This document shows, piece after piece, positions 19,506-28,519 of a stretch of 64,000 bases of DNA. Position 1 is the stretch's first letter, and each line of letters opens with the position of its first letter. A program made the translations under genes and the position numbers. Source of the stretch: CAYJBH01 sp964368625 (GTDB lineage Bacteria > Bacillota > Clostridia > Oscillospirales > Ruminococcaceae). The stretch is taken from NCBI GenBank assembly GCA_964368625.1, contig CAYJBH010000001.1:93495-157494 (forward strand), given 5' to 3'. The notes beneath the pieces are model-generated. The model saw only the letters and a list, made by a program, of their open reading frames with translations, was not told the DNA's origin and searched no databases.

Positions 19506-19982
19506 TTACACAGAATCCAATAGATCTCTATATTCACCATGAGTAAATTCACATAGAACTTTTGGGCTTATAACTATCTGGCAACCTCTAACTCCGGCAC
19601 TAACTGCTATCTCTTCATAGAGAAGTGCCGTTTCGTCGATATAGGTTGCAAAGTTCTTCTTCATTCCAATCGGTGAGCATCCTCCTCGAACATACCCTGA
19701 TACGGCAAAAATGTCCTTTACTTGCAACATTTCTATTTTTTTGTTATGGCTCACTGCTGCCGATTTTTTTAGACTAAGGGCTCTGTTTACAGGTATGCAG
19801 AAAACCGTTACTCCGGATTTATCACCCTTTGTTACAAGCGTTTTAAAAACCTGTTCTGCAGGCATTGATATCTGTTGCGCAACCTTTTCACCTGAAAAAT
19901 CGCTTTCGTCAACAACATATTCTTTAGTTATATAGCTAATTTTAGCACTGTCTAACAGGCGCATTGCATTTGTCTTTTTCAT
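19506..19982 (-). CDS. ybaK: Aminoacyl-tRNA deacylase, YbaK/EbsC family (Cys-tRNA(Pro) type)
   Basis: A cytoplasmic proofreading enzyme that hydrolyses wrongly charged Cys-tRNA(Pro). With the start at 19982 it has 158 residues, the normal YbaK size. The family motifs are FKTLVTKGD with the key lysine, VFCIPVNR, and VRGGCSPIGMKK, which carries the GXXPXG loop. An upstream in-frame ATG at 20081 would add 33 residues unlike the family; a GAGAGGA stretch lies before 19982, so the shorter form is chosen. Confidence 0.88.
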   Translation of the reverse strand: MKKTNAMRLLDSAKISYITKEYVVDESDFSGEKVAQQISMPAEQVFKTLVTKGDKSGVTVFCIPVNRALSLKKSAAVSHNKKIEMLQVKDIFAVSGYVRGGCSPIGMKKNFATYIDETALLYEEIAVSAGVRGCQIVISPKVLCEFTHGEYRDLLDSV

Positions 19983-20235
19983 CCTAATATTTTTTCCTCT
20001 CTTAAAACTGATTTCGAATAATAATAATCTGTCGAAAAGGTTCGACTTTCTGCGAGTGAATGTTTGCACCCGCGTTCTCACAATTAGCTTTTATTCGAAG
20101 CTTGTTTATGATGAAATTATTTGTTGAGCTGTAAAATTTACCGTTCACATCACCGTTTTTCACTACTACATTTTATCAACACGCTTACCTAATTAGATTC
20201 TTTGTTGTTTGGCTTTAAAATAGTTTTTATTTATA
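19983..20235. other. Intergenic stretch between divergent ybaK and the second MATE gene
   Basis: About 330 bases separate the two start codons. The right part holds the MATE promoter (20236-20265). The left part contains only a short open frame that extends ybaK upstream; I see no hairpin, repeat or further gene in it. Confidence 0.5.
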
Positions 20236-20265
20236 TTGCAGTTTTTTCATGGTTCATGGTATAAT
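20236..20265 (+). promoter_or_regulatory. Sigma-A promoter of the second MATE gene
   Basis: TTGCAG, an 18-base spacer, then a perfect TATAAT, about 48 bases before the TTG start. Confidence 0.75.
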
Positions 20266-20312
20266 GTATTAAAATACTCCTTGATTAACTATAATGCGAA
20301 AGGACCCATGTT

Positions 20313-21740
20313 TTGCTGCTTAAAAGAATAAGATATGGTGTGACTTACCTGTTAGAACGGATACAGCGAAGGGGTACCGGTTATGAAATTGATATGTGCA
20401 ACGGACCGTTACTCGGAAAAATAATTAAGTTTGCAATACCTCTGGCGCTATCAGGTGTATTTCAGCTTCTTTTTCATGCTACCGATATAATCGTAGTTGG
20501 CCAATATGCCGGCTCTACAGCACTTGCTGCTGTCGGAACAACGTCAACCATTACTAATCTTTTTATAACTATATTTATGGGGATATCTGTCGGTACAAAC
20601 GTTATGTCTGCAAGACATTATGCCTCACGCAATGCACAGGGGCTTTTTAAGGTGGTACACACATCAATAGCCATTGGGATATTATTTGGGGTAATCTTGT
20701 TTGTTGTTGGAATGTTTACCACTACTCCTGTGCTTACCCTAACCAACACCCCTGTTGATGTTATTGATCAAGCGTCACTTTATATGAAGATAATTTTTGC
20801 GGGAATGCCTGCACAGCTACTTTATAACTTTGGATCTGCTGTTTTAAGGGCAACCGGCGATACCAGGCGCCCTCTTTACTATCTCTTTTTCGCGGGGATA
20901 TTAAATGTAATAATCAACCTGTTCCTTGTAATTGTTGTAGGGCTTGGGGTGGCCGGTGTAGCAATTGCAACAATTTTTGCTCAATATGTTTCAGCCTTTT
21001 TAGTTTTAAACTGTCTTGTTAGAAGTGAAACAGTTTATAAGCTAACTATCAAGAAAATAAAGATAGATAAATCCACCCTTGTAGATATAATGAAAATTGG
21101 AATCCCTGCCGGAATTCAGGGAACTTTGTTTACATTTTCTAATGTTCTCATTCAATCTTCAATAAATTCTTTTGGATCAACTGTAGTGGCCGGTAGCACT
21201 GCTGCTGCAAACCTTGAAGGATTTGTATTTGTCTCTTTAAACGCTTTTCACCATACTGCCGTTACCTTTATTTCTCAAAATTTTGGTGGCAAAAAATATG
21301 AACGTCTATCTAGGATAGCAATATTATGTGTTAGTAGTGCAGTTACCGTTAGCTTAGTATTAGGTATAGGACTTTATCTACTCTCTACACCTCTACTCGG
21401 GATTTATAATAACGACCCTGAGGTAATTGCAGTTGGAGCAAATCGAATGCTATTTATCTGTGTTCCGTATTTCATCTGCGGAATTATGGATGTAATGATC
21501 GGTGTTCTTCGTGGTATGGGGTACTCCATCTTAACATTAGTCACCTCGGTTATAGGAGTATGTGGGGTAAGAATGGTATGGATATTTACTGTTTTTGAAA
21601 GTACCCAAAGCCTTGACATTCTGTTTTTATCCTATCCGGTAACCTGGTCTGTTACCACACTGGTGGTGCTTACTCAGTACTTTGTTGTTAAGAAACAGTT
21701 AAATAATAAAATCAATAACTCTTCTAGTATTATTTGCTAA
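20313..21740 (+). CDS. MATE family efflux transporter
   Basis: A 475-residue membrane exporter of the DinF/NorM superfamily, only distantly similar to the MATE protein encoded at 4945-6294. A basic N-terminal stretch of about 25 residues precedes the first helix. MATE hallmarks include FAIPLALSGVFQLLFHATD, MGISVGTNVMSARHYA, LRATGDTRRP and IGIPAGIQGTLFTFSN. The start is TTG at 20313, about eight bases after AAAGGA. An ATG at 20308 in another frame gives only seven codons. An internal start at ATG 20394 would remove the basic stretch and cannot be excluded. It converges with the RND gene with a gap of only seven bases. Confidence 0.87.
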   Translation: MLLKRIRYGVTYLLERIQRRGTGYEIDMCNGPLLGKIIKFAIPLALSGVFQLLFHATDIIVVGQYAGSTALAAVGTTSTITNLFITIFMGISVGTNVMSARHYASRNAQGLFKVVHTSIAIGILFGVILFVVGMFTTTPVLTLTNTPVDVIDQASLYMKIIFAGMPAQLLYNFGSAVLRATGDTRRPLYYLFFAGILNVIINLFLVIVVGLGVAGVAIATIFAQYVSAFLVLNCLVRSETVYKLTIKKIKIDKSTLVDIMKIGIPAGIQGTLFTFSNVLIQSSINSFGSTVVAGSTAAANLEGFVFVSLNAFHHTAVTFISQNFGGKKYERLSRIAILCVSSAVTVSLVLGIGLYLLSTPLLGIYNNDPEVIAVGANRMLFICVPYFICGIMDVMIGVLRGMGYSILTLVTSVIGVCGVRMVWIFTVFESTQSLDILFLSYPVTWSVTTLVVLTQYFVVKKQLNNKINNSSSIIC

Positions 21741-21747
21741 GGCAATG

Positions 21748-24700
21748 CTATCTATTTTTGCTGCTTAACCCTGCTAGCTTTTTCCGTTCTACTCTTTGTG
21801 CATGCATTGCATATAGAGTCGGAACAACTACCATTGTTAGCACTGTGGAGAACAAGAGACCAAACAACAAAACTGAGGCCATAGGGGCCGTCATTGGATC
21901 ACCTGAAATAATTAATGGCACAAGTCCGATACAGGTGGTTGTGCTAGATAGAAGTATCGGCCTAAATCGAAGCTTAACCGCACTCTTACAACTTTCTTCT
22001 ACTCCTATACCTTCCTTGATTTTCGCATCCATAACCTCTATTAATAATATGCTATTATTAACCACTATTCCAAAAAGGCTAACAAGGCCAAGCAATGCCA
22101 TAGCCTGTATATCCATCTTAAAAATCCAAAGTCCAAACCCGCACCCTATAAAACTTAACGGAATACTTGCAAGCACAATAAGGGGTTTAGATAAATTTTT
22201 AAACTGGAATATTAATATTAGATAAATTAGCATAACAGCAAGGCCTGCACTGGTTATAAGAGCTAGCATAAGATCGAGCATATTATTAACCTCGCCCTTA
22301 CCGGTTATAGTTATGCCCTCTAAATCCATATTGGCTAGATAATTCTCGTTTAGCTCGTTTTCAATTGATAGCGAGCTATAACCCGGCAAAACATCACTCA
22401 ATACGTCGGAGTAATATTCTGAGTTATAACGTGTAATTATCGGGACAGATTCCCTTGATTCTACACTTGCAATATCCTCAAGTGCCACCACTGCCGGAGA
22501 AATACTGCTTATTATTTGTATGTCTTCAAGATCTTGTTGATCTGTTATGTCGCTTTGCAATATTATATCTATATCGCCTTCGTTTGAACGGTAGCTACCT
22601 ACGGTGGCATTTAACAAAATTGTGTTCACCTGTCTTATTACATCAAACTTAATAAGGCCGTTTTCCTCTACCCTCTCGTCGTCTATTTCAACAAAATATG
22701 ACGACTGAGTATCTCTTGTTGTTCGCTGCACTCTTTCAGTTCCATCTATTTCTTCAAGAGCCTCTACCATTTGCTGGGCAACCTCGTCTATCTTCTCAAT
22801 ATCATCACCCGATACAACAAAGGCAATCTTAGCATCTGATGGCATAGAATATTCAAGACAGCGAACCGTTATTTCAGCCTTCTCAATCGACTCATCAAGC
22901 CTCTGTTGTAGATATCTCGCAGCCGCTTCTACTCCTCCTAGATTTTCCATTTCCTCGCTGTTTAGCTGTAACATATATTGTCCAATGTTGGGTGCAGAGG
23001 CTAATGATGGTACAGTTAAAAAGAAACTTGGCAGATCACTACCGACCGCATAGGTATAATTTTCAACTACCTTTTCATTATCTAAAACCTCATCCATCTG
23101 CCTTGCTATCTCCTGAGAGGCTTCAAAATAGACTTCATCCGCCTCAAAATTAACATATACCACCGGTTTATCGGCAACAGGAAAGAATTGCATACCAAGT
23201 TGCAATGCCAAAACAGCCGCAACAGCCAGTGTTAAAAATGCAGATATAACCGTAATAATTTTGTGCTTTAGCCCAAAGTTTAACATGCCTTGAAAAATAA
23301 TACTAACGATATTTTTTCTCTTCTTTCTATTTAACGGTTCCGGTTTGAAGAACCAATAAGCAAACACAGGTATAACTATCATGGCAACAAAATAACTTGC
23401 TACCAGTGCGGTAATAACTACAGTTGGAATTGCGCCGGCAACCTGCCCTACTACGCCCGGAATAAAATAGATTATAGAAAAAGTTACTATAGTGGTAAGC
23501 GTGCTGGTTAGCACGGGAATAGCCGTCTCCCCCACTGCATCGGTTATTGCTTTAACCTTTTCCTTACCAAGATTAAGATGGTGTTGTATCGCTTCGCTTA
23601 TTACTATAGCGTTATCCACCAGTATTCCAAGGGATACAATAAGGCCGGCAATAGTTATAAAATGAAATTCCATCTTCATTAGATTCATAGCAATAAATGT
23701 TGTGAGAATACTAATTGGAAGTGCAATGGAAACTATAATTCCGTTTCGCAGATGAACCCCTATCATAACTACAAGCACTATCAATAGAATACTTTGCAAA
23801 AGGTTACTTATAAAATCGTTAATGGAATTTTCGATATCTGTGGGTGCATACATAACCTCGTGGAAAACAACATCCTTAGGTACTAAGCTTTTAGAATTGT
23901 CTATAGCAACGCGCAGATCGTTACCAACCAAAACTGCATTAGCGCCTTCCTCAATTCTGCCTGTTAGTAGAATAGCATTATCGCCATCTTGTGAAAAATA
24001 AAACTCTGAGGCATCCTCAACAAAAACATCAGCAACATCTTCTAGATAAACCGCTTCAAAGGTTTGTTCATTGCTACCGATAATAATGTTTTCGATATCC
24101 TCTAAATCTTCAAAAACACGAGGTGTTCCTACATCAATATTACCCTGCTGTGTTTCCATAGTTCCTGAAGGAATGTTAATGTTGTATGCCTGCAAAATCT
24201 GTAAAATAGCATCGGTTGTTATGCCGTGTTCCTTCATTTCATTAGGGTCGGTTTCTACAACCACCTGCTTTTGAGATACTCCATCTATAACAATTTGCTC
24301 GATACCTTCTACCTTATCAAGTTTATCCTTAACAACGGCTGCATATTCAGCAAGCTCCTCTGCTGAATAATTTTCTCCAGAAAGGCTAATTATAAATTGA
24401 TTATCATTAACAAGATCGGTATCAACTATGCTCTCCTCGGCAAGTGGCGGTAGCTTCTTTTGTGCTTCCTCAACGGTCTGCCTAAGATCATCTTCAACTT
24501 CATCCATAGAGAATTCCATATCGTACATTATCACGATAACACTTGCGTTGTTAACACTCTGCCCGGTAAAATAATCAACCCCAGAAAGAGTTTCTATATA
24601 CTCCTCCATTACACTGGTAACCTGTTCATCAACCTCCTGTGCCGAGGCCCCGGGGTATATTGTAGTAACTGTTGCAGCAGCAACGGCTGTATTTGGATTC

Positions 24701-24810
24701 TCTTGTTTTGGTATGAAATAATAGCTGTATAGCCCCATCACTACTATTATCACACAAAGTATCAAAACAGATAGTCTGTTTTTTAATACTGTAGGGATTA
24801 ATTTTTTCAT
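21748..24810 (-). CDS. RND superfamily efflux permease (AcrB/HAE1-like)
   Basis: A 1020-residue inner-membrane proton-driven pump with the RND layout: one N-terminal helix, a large outer loop (about residues 35-330), six helices, a second large loop (about 560-840), and five final helices. The proton-relay motif in helix 4 reads GILVDNAIV: the first aspartate is kept and the second is asparagine. The helix-4/5 region VGETAIPVLTSTLTTIVTFS and the C-terminal VNNSILLIEV are typical. No membrane-fusion (adaptor) gene is next to it, and a Gram-positive cell has no outer-membrane channel. Substrate unknown. GAAGGAGAAGTAA before the ATG supports the start. Confidence 0.92.
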   Translation of the reverse strand: MKKLIPTVLKNRLSVLILCVIIVVMGLYSYYFIPKQENPNTAVAAATVTTIYPGASAQEVDEQVTSVMEEYIETLSGVDYFTGQSVNNASVIVIMYDMEFSMDEVEDDLRQTVEEAQKKLPPLAEESIVDTDLVNDNQFIISLSGENYSAEELAEYAAVVKDKLDKVEGIEQIVIDGVSQKQVVVETDPNEMKEHGITTDAILQILQAYNINIPSGTMETQQGNIDVGTPRVFEDLEDIENIIIGSNEQTFEAVYLEDVADVFVEDASEFYFSQDGDNAILLTGRIEEGANAVLVGNDLRVAIDNSKSLVPKDVVFHEVMYAPTDIENSINDFISNLLQSILLIVLVVMIGVHLRNGIIVSIALPISILTTFIAMNLMKMEFHFITIAGLIVSLGILVDNAIVISEAIQHHLNLGKEKVKAITDAVGETAIPVLTSTLTTIVTFSIIYFIPGVVGQVAGAIPTVVITALVASYFVAMIVIPVFAYWFFKPEPLNRKKRKNIVSIIFQGMLNFGLKHKIITVISAFLTLAVAAVLALQLGMQFFPVADKPVVYVNFEADEVYFEASQEIARQMDEVLDNEKVVENYTYAVGSDLPSFFLTVPSLASAPNIGQYMLQLNSEEMENLGGVEAAARYLQQRLDESIEKAEITVRCLEYSMPSDAKIAFVVSGDDIEKIDEVAQQMVEALEEIDGTERVQRTTRDTQSSYFVEIDDERVEENGLIKFDVIRQVNTILLNATVGSYRSNEGDIDIILQSDITDQQDLEDIQIISSISPAVVALEDIASVESRESVPIITRYNSEYYSDVLSDVLPGYSSLSIENELNENYLANMDLEGITITGKGEVNNMLDLMLALITSAGLAVMLIYLILIFQFKNLSKPLIVLASIPLSFIGCGFGLWIFKMDIQAMALLGLVSLFGIVVNNSILLIEVMDAKIKEGIGVEESCKSAVKLRFRPILLSSTTTCIGLVPLIISGDPMTAPMASVLLFGLLFSTVLTMVVVPTLYAMHAQRVERKKLAGLSSKNR

Positions 24811-24968
24811 TTACTTCTCCTTCGCTAGTATTTTATTATGATTCTGGTTTTCTACCTACATACCAAAACTAACGGCATTTATTTTCACTAGTATTTTAAA
24901 AATGGTTCTGTAATTTTATTTTGTAATAATAACATAAATTAATTCAAAATTATATATATTTCAACTTA

Positions 24969-24997
24969 ATTTTACCACTATAATTGTTCAAAGTCAA
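24969..24997 (-). promoter_or_regulatory. Probable promoter of the RND gene
   Basis: TTGACT, a 17-base spacer, then TAAAAT on the minus strand, giving a leader of about 150 bases. The stretch 24811-24968 holds only this leader and no other gene. Confidence 0.55.
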
Positions 24998-25039
24998 TAA
25001 ATCCGACTGGTTATAAGGGTTAATTTTTTGTGAAAAACA

Positions 25040-25067
25040 TTACATAGCTGAATGTAAATTGATTACA
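25040..25067 (+). promoter_or_regulatory. Candidate operator with three alternating TTACA/TGTAA half-sites
   Basis: TTACAT-N6-ATGTAA (25040-25057) is a perfect inverted repeat, and its right arm forms a second perfect repeat TGTAA-N5-TTACA (25053-25067) with the next half-site. The pair sits 28 bases upstream of the -35 box of the Crp/Fnr gene. Crp/Fnr proteins bind such dyads, so self-regulation is a reasonable guess. Confidence 0.5.
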
Positions 25068-25094
25068 AAAGTGTCTCATTTGATACAAAACCGC

Positions 25095-25123
25095 TTGACA
25101 ATTAATTAACACTGTGCTAATAT
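25095..25123 (+). promoter_or_regulatory. Sigma-A promoter of the Crp/Fnr and ABC importer operon
   Basis: A perfect TTGACA, a 17-base spacer, then TAATAT. Predicted start near 25131, 45 bases before the regulator's ATG. Confidence 0.82.
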
Positions 25124-25175
25124 TGGGCAAGCTTAAAACAGTTTTTGGTATCACTTAATGGTGATAAAGGAGTTC

Positions 25176-25838
25176 ATGGATACAAATAGGATAATAAAAA
25201 TTATCAACGAATCCACCTTATTAAACGGTTGTGAAGCCCTTGCTAAGTTAGCCTTTGTTCGAGAGTATAAAAAAGGCAGCTATGTATATGATATTATTGA
25301 TGGAATCGGTTATGTTGGATTGATTGCCGCAGGAGAGGTGACCGTTCTTTTAGTATCAAACGATGGTGGTGAAACGCATATAAGCACGCTAACCTCAGGC
25401 GGTTGTTTTGGGGTGAGTAACTTATTATATGAGCTACCATTGGAAACCACCTTGCGATGCAGAGGTAATGTTGAGATTATTTATATTCCAAAATCAGATA
25501 TTGTTGCTATAATGAAAAACAATCCTGACCTTGCTATGAGGTATGCTGCCCATTGCAACGGCAAGATTACCTTTTTACTAAAGCGAATCGAAGCATTCAC
25601 AGTGAATACAGGTATAAGAAAGCTTGCCAAATATCTATTACAACATAAAGGAGACTCTTCTGTTGTTCATCTAAATACAACACGAAATAGGTTTGCCTCA
25701 TATCTTGGAATGAGCAGGGCAGCACTTTATCGTGAGTTTGCAATATTAGAGAGTAAAGGCGTAATAGAGATAAGCGGAAAAAACATTTTAATTAGGGATG
25801 AGCAACAACTCAACGACATCCTTAACGATAAGAACTAA
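25176..25838 (+). CDS. Crp/Fnr family transcriptional regulator
   Basis: A 220-residue regulator with an N-terminal cyclic-nucleotide-like effector domain (beta roll, residues 20-130) and a C-terminal Crp-type winged helix (RFASYLGMSRAALYREFAILESKGVIEI). The N-terminal part has few cysteines and no four-cysteine iron-sulfur motif, so it is not a classical Fnr. The effector is unknown. An upstream ATG at 25158 has no ribosome site, while AAAGGAG lies just before ATG 25176, though only three bases away. It heads an operon with an ABC importer (gap of 15 bases), so it probably controls that uptake system. Confidence 0.85.
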   Translation: MDTNRIIKIINESTLLNGCEALAKLAFVREYKKGSYVYDIIDGIGYVGLIAAGEVTVLLVSNDGGETHISTLTSGGCFGVSNLLYELPLETTLRCRGNVEIIYIPKSDIVAIMKNNPDLAMRYAAHCNGKITFLLKRIEAFTVNTGIRKLAKYLLQHKGDSSVVHLNTTRNRFASYLGMSRAALYREFAILESKGVIEISGKNILIRDEQQLNDILNDKN

Positions 25839-25853
25839 TTTGAAAGGATTATT

Positions 25854-26939
25854 ATGAAAAGATTTATTACAATTTTAATGATTGTGTTATCATTTGCAGT
25901 GCTAGCAGGCTGTTCTGAAGCTGAGCAGGTTCCAGAATCAATAGCAACTGATGCAACCTCTAACACAGAGGTTGCTTCTGAGGCTAGCTCTGAGGTTTCT
26001 GAATCAACAGAGCCTCAGCCTACAAGTAGCGAACCAGTTGATGTTAGGGCTCTTGCGTTAAAGGGTGCTACTGCAATGGGAATGGTTGAGTTTATGAATT
26101 CGGCCGAGAGTGGAAATTTAACCGACAACAACTACAGTTTTCAGATAATAACCGACACCAGCGAGATTGCCCCAATGCTGGTTAAAGAGGAAATAGACAT
26201 CGCTGCAGTGCCGGCTAACCTTGCATCGGTATTATATAACAATACCGATGGTGATGTTCAGGTTATTGCAATAAATACACTGGGTGTTCTATATATAGTT
26301 GAAAACGGTAACAGCATAACATCTCTTGATGATTTAAGAGGTAAAACTATTTATGCGACCGGCAATAACGCCGTTCCTGAGTATACGCTTCGTTATATTC
26401 TCTCTGCAGGAGGTATTAACCCAGATAGCGATGTTACCATTGAATGGAAATCTGAACCGGCAGAGGTTCTTTCTTCAATTGCTGCAACTCCGGGAGCCAT
26501 CGCAATGCTTCCTGAACCTTTTGTTACCACTGCAATGAATTCCACCGAAGGCTTCAATGTAGTTTTAGATTTAACCGATGAGTGGAACAAGCTACAAGAT
26601 GGTGAAGAAATTCCTTCTACATCTATTACAGGTGTAGTTATTGCTAGAACTGCATTTATCGAAGAAAACCCTGAAGCTGTAGAAGCATTCCTCTCTCATT
26701 ATGAAAATTCAGTTAATTTTGTTAACGAAAATGTTGAGGAAGGCGCAAAGCTTATTGGACAATACGAAATTGTTTCTGAGGAAGTAGCATTAACTGCCAT
26801 ACCAAAATGCAATATTTCGTTTATTGCAGGATCTGAAATGTATGACCTTTTAAGTGGCTACCTAAATGTATTATTTGAACAGAACCCTACTTCAATAGGA
26901 GAAACCTTGCCGGGCGACGACTTCTATTATGGTAAATAA
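25854..26939 (+). CDS. ABC transporter substrate-binding lipoprotein, SsuA/TauA/NMT1-like
   Basis: An extracellular lipid-anchored binding protein of 361 residues. The signal peptide ends in a lipobox VLAGC with the lipidated cysteine at residue 20, followed by a Ser/Thr/Glu-rich linker (20-60). The remainder is a type-II periplasmic binding fold of the NMT1/THI5/SsuA kind (VKEEIDIAAVPANLASVLYN, SLDDLRGKTIYATG, AMLPEPFVTTAM). Such proteins bind sulfonates, nitrate, thiamine pyrimidines or other small molecules; the ligand cannot be deduced. It overlaps the permease gene by 11 bases. Confidence 0.87.
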   Translation: MKRFITILMIVLSFAVLAGCSEAEQVPESIATDATSNTEVASEASSEVSESTEPQPTSSEPVDVRALALKGATAMGMVEFMNSAESGNLTDNNYSFQIITDTSEIAPMLVKEEIDIAAVPANLASVLYNNTDGDVQVIAINTLGVLYIVENGNSITSLDDLRGKTIYATGNNAVPEYTLRYILSAGGINPDSDVTIEWKSEPAEVLSSIAATPGAIAMLPEPFVTTAMNSTEGFNVVLDLTDEWNKLQDGEEIPSTSITGVVIARTAFIEENPEAVEAFLSHYENSVNFVNENVEEGAKLIGQYEIVSEEVALTAIPKCNISFIAGSEMYDLLSGYLNVLFEQNPTSIGETLPGDDFYYGK

Positions 26940-27684
26940 TATCGAAGAAAAGATAAAACTATGGGCGATAGCTGTTGCACTTTTAGTGTGGCAGCTTGTT
27001 GCCATGTTAATAAACGAACCAATTCTAATAGTGTCACCTATAAGGGTGGTGCTAACCTTATTTGAGCTAGTGCAGACTACGGCCTTTTGGAGTGCTATTG
27101 GGGTTAGCTCGCTTAGAATAATTGGTGGATTCTTGGCAGGGCTGATTTGTGCTGTAGCACTAGCCATACCTGCATCTAGATTCGCAGTGGTAAGAGAGTT
27201 GCTATCCCCGTTTATGATTACAGTAAGATCTATCCCTGTTGCCTCATTTGTTATTTTAGCCCTTATCTGGTTTTCATCTAAACAGCTCGCAGTTTTAATT
27301 AGTTTCTTAATGGTTTTACCTATTATCTACACCAATGTTTTGGAGGGCATACGTAGAATAGACACGAACTTATTGGAGATGGCAACAATTTATAGAATAA
27401 CACCATTAAGGAAATTACGCTATATCTATTTTTTTCAGGTATACCCATTTTTGATATCGGCGGTTAAAATTTCGCTTGGTCTTAGCTGGAAATCAGGGGT
27501 AGCCGCCGAGGTTATTGGAACGCCGGATAATTCAATTGGCGAAAATTTATTTTCCGCAAAGATTTTTTTAGACACCTCATCATTACTTGCATGGACAGTT
27601 GTTATAGTTATTATCTCAACTCTTTTTGAAAAACTGTTCTTGGTAGCATTACGTAAGCTAAATCGATTATTAGAAAAAGGATAA
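26929..27684 (+). CDS. ABC transporter permease, SsuC/TauC-like
   Basis: A 251-residue membrane subunit with about six hydrophobic segments. The binding-protein-dependent inner-membrane signature is seen in the region TIYRITPLRKLRYIYFFQVYPF, which is the EAA-type loop that docks on the ATPase, and in SLGLSWKSGVAAEVIG typical of the SsuC/TauC family. It lies between the binding protein (11-base overlap) and the ATPase (five-base gap), so the three form one importer. Confidence 0.87.
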   Translation: MVNNIEEKIKLWAIAVALLVWQLVAMLINEPILIVSPIRVVLTLFELVQTTAFWSAIGVSSLRIIGGFLAGLICAVALAIPASRFAVVRELLSPFMITVRSIPVASFVILALIWFSSKQLAVLISFLMVLPIIYTNVLEGIRRIDTNLLEMATIYRITPLRKLRYIYFFQVYPFLISAVKISLGLSWKSGVAAEVIGTPDNSIGENLFSAKIFLDTSSLLAWTVVIVIISTLFEKLFLVALRKLNRLLEKG

Positions 27685-27689
27685 CTACC

Positions 27690-28268
27690 ATGAAAATAAA
27701 GATTGATAAACTCTTCAAGTCTTATGGAGAAAAAAGAGTTCTTGAGAATTTTAGCGCGGAATTTCCTTTTAATAAAATGAGCAGCATAATGGCACCATCA
27801 GGATGGGGTAAAACCACACTATTTAGAATTATGTTGGGACTTGAAGAAGCTGATAGCGGAAAAATTTATGGGATTGATGGTAAGAAAATAGTTTCCATTT
27901 TTCAGGAGGATAGACTTTGTGAAAATCTTTCTGCCATTGTTAACCTATCCATTACCACTAATAGACCGAGAGAAGAAATAATATCATCCTTAAAGCATAT
28001 CGGACTAGACGGATCAATCGATTGCCCTGTTTCGACCTTGTCAGGGGGCATGAAACGCCGCGTAGCAATTCTTCGAGCTATACTCTCAAATGCTGATATT
28101 GTTTTAATGGATGAACCCTTTAAAGGCCTTGATGATAATACAAGGCAACTTGCTATTTCATTAACAAAAAAGTATACAGCTAATAAAACCGTTATTATAG
28201 TAACGCATCTTGAAGAAGATATAACTGATCTTGGCTGTGAAAACAACCTAATAATGCAAACCATTTAA
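27690..28268 (+). CDS. ABC transporter ATP-binding protein of the SsuB/TauB type, short
   Basis: The ATPase of the importer. It has 192 residues, shorter than the usual 240-260, because the C-terminal part after the switch histidine is missing. Walker A reads APSGWGKTT, with alanine in place of the first glycine. The Q-loop (FQED), the signature LSGGMKRR, Walker B IVLMDEP and the switch histidine (IVTHLEED) are intact, so it should be active. Start ATG follows AAAGGATAACTACC. Confidence 0.86.
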   Translation: MKIKIDKLFKSYGEKRVLENFSAEFPFNKMSSIMAPSGWGKTTLFRIMLGLEEADSGKIYGIDGKKIVSIFQEDRLCENLSAIVNLSITTNRPREEIISSLKHIGLDGSIDCPVSTLSGGMKRRVAILRAILSNADIVLMDEPFKGLDDNTRQLAISLTKKYTANKTVIIVTHLEEDITDLGCENNLIMQTI

Positions 28269-28397
28269 CCCTTACAACACGCTTAATTGTTGTTCCTATT
28301 TTATGCAGCAGAATTTCTATACTAACTATTATTAAATTACTATTTGCTGCCTTTGGTTTAAAATAATGATATATTAGACCGTAATGTCGCTGTAATT

Positions 28398-28436
28398 ACA
28401 TCCTTAAGTTAGAGCTAAAATCTAACTTAAGGATGT
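28398..28436. terminator. Terminator hairpin between converging genes
   Basis: A perfect 16-pair stem (arms 28398-28413 and 28421-28436) with a seven-base loop, placed between the ATPase stop and the diguanylate cyclase stop. A second short repeat (CCGTAAT at 28379 and ATTACGG at 28451) encloses it and is followed by CTTTTTATTT on the plus strand. Confidence 0.7.
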
Positions 28437-28519
28437 TGTTTGTACCGATATATTACGGACCTTTTTATTTGTGAATAGATATCAATAACACCACTATGTT
28501 AATTAATTGTAACACTCTA

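Noticed and set aside
28398..28436. Another GTTAG ... CTAAC palindrome, as a fifth operator
   Set aside because: The half-sites are nine bases apart instead of six, and the perfect 16-pair stem sits between converging gene ends, so a terminator is the simpler reading.
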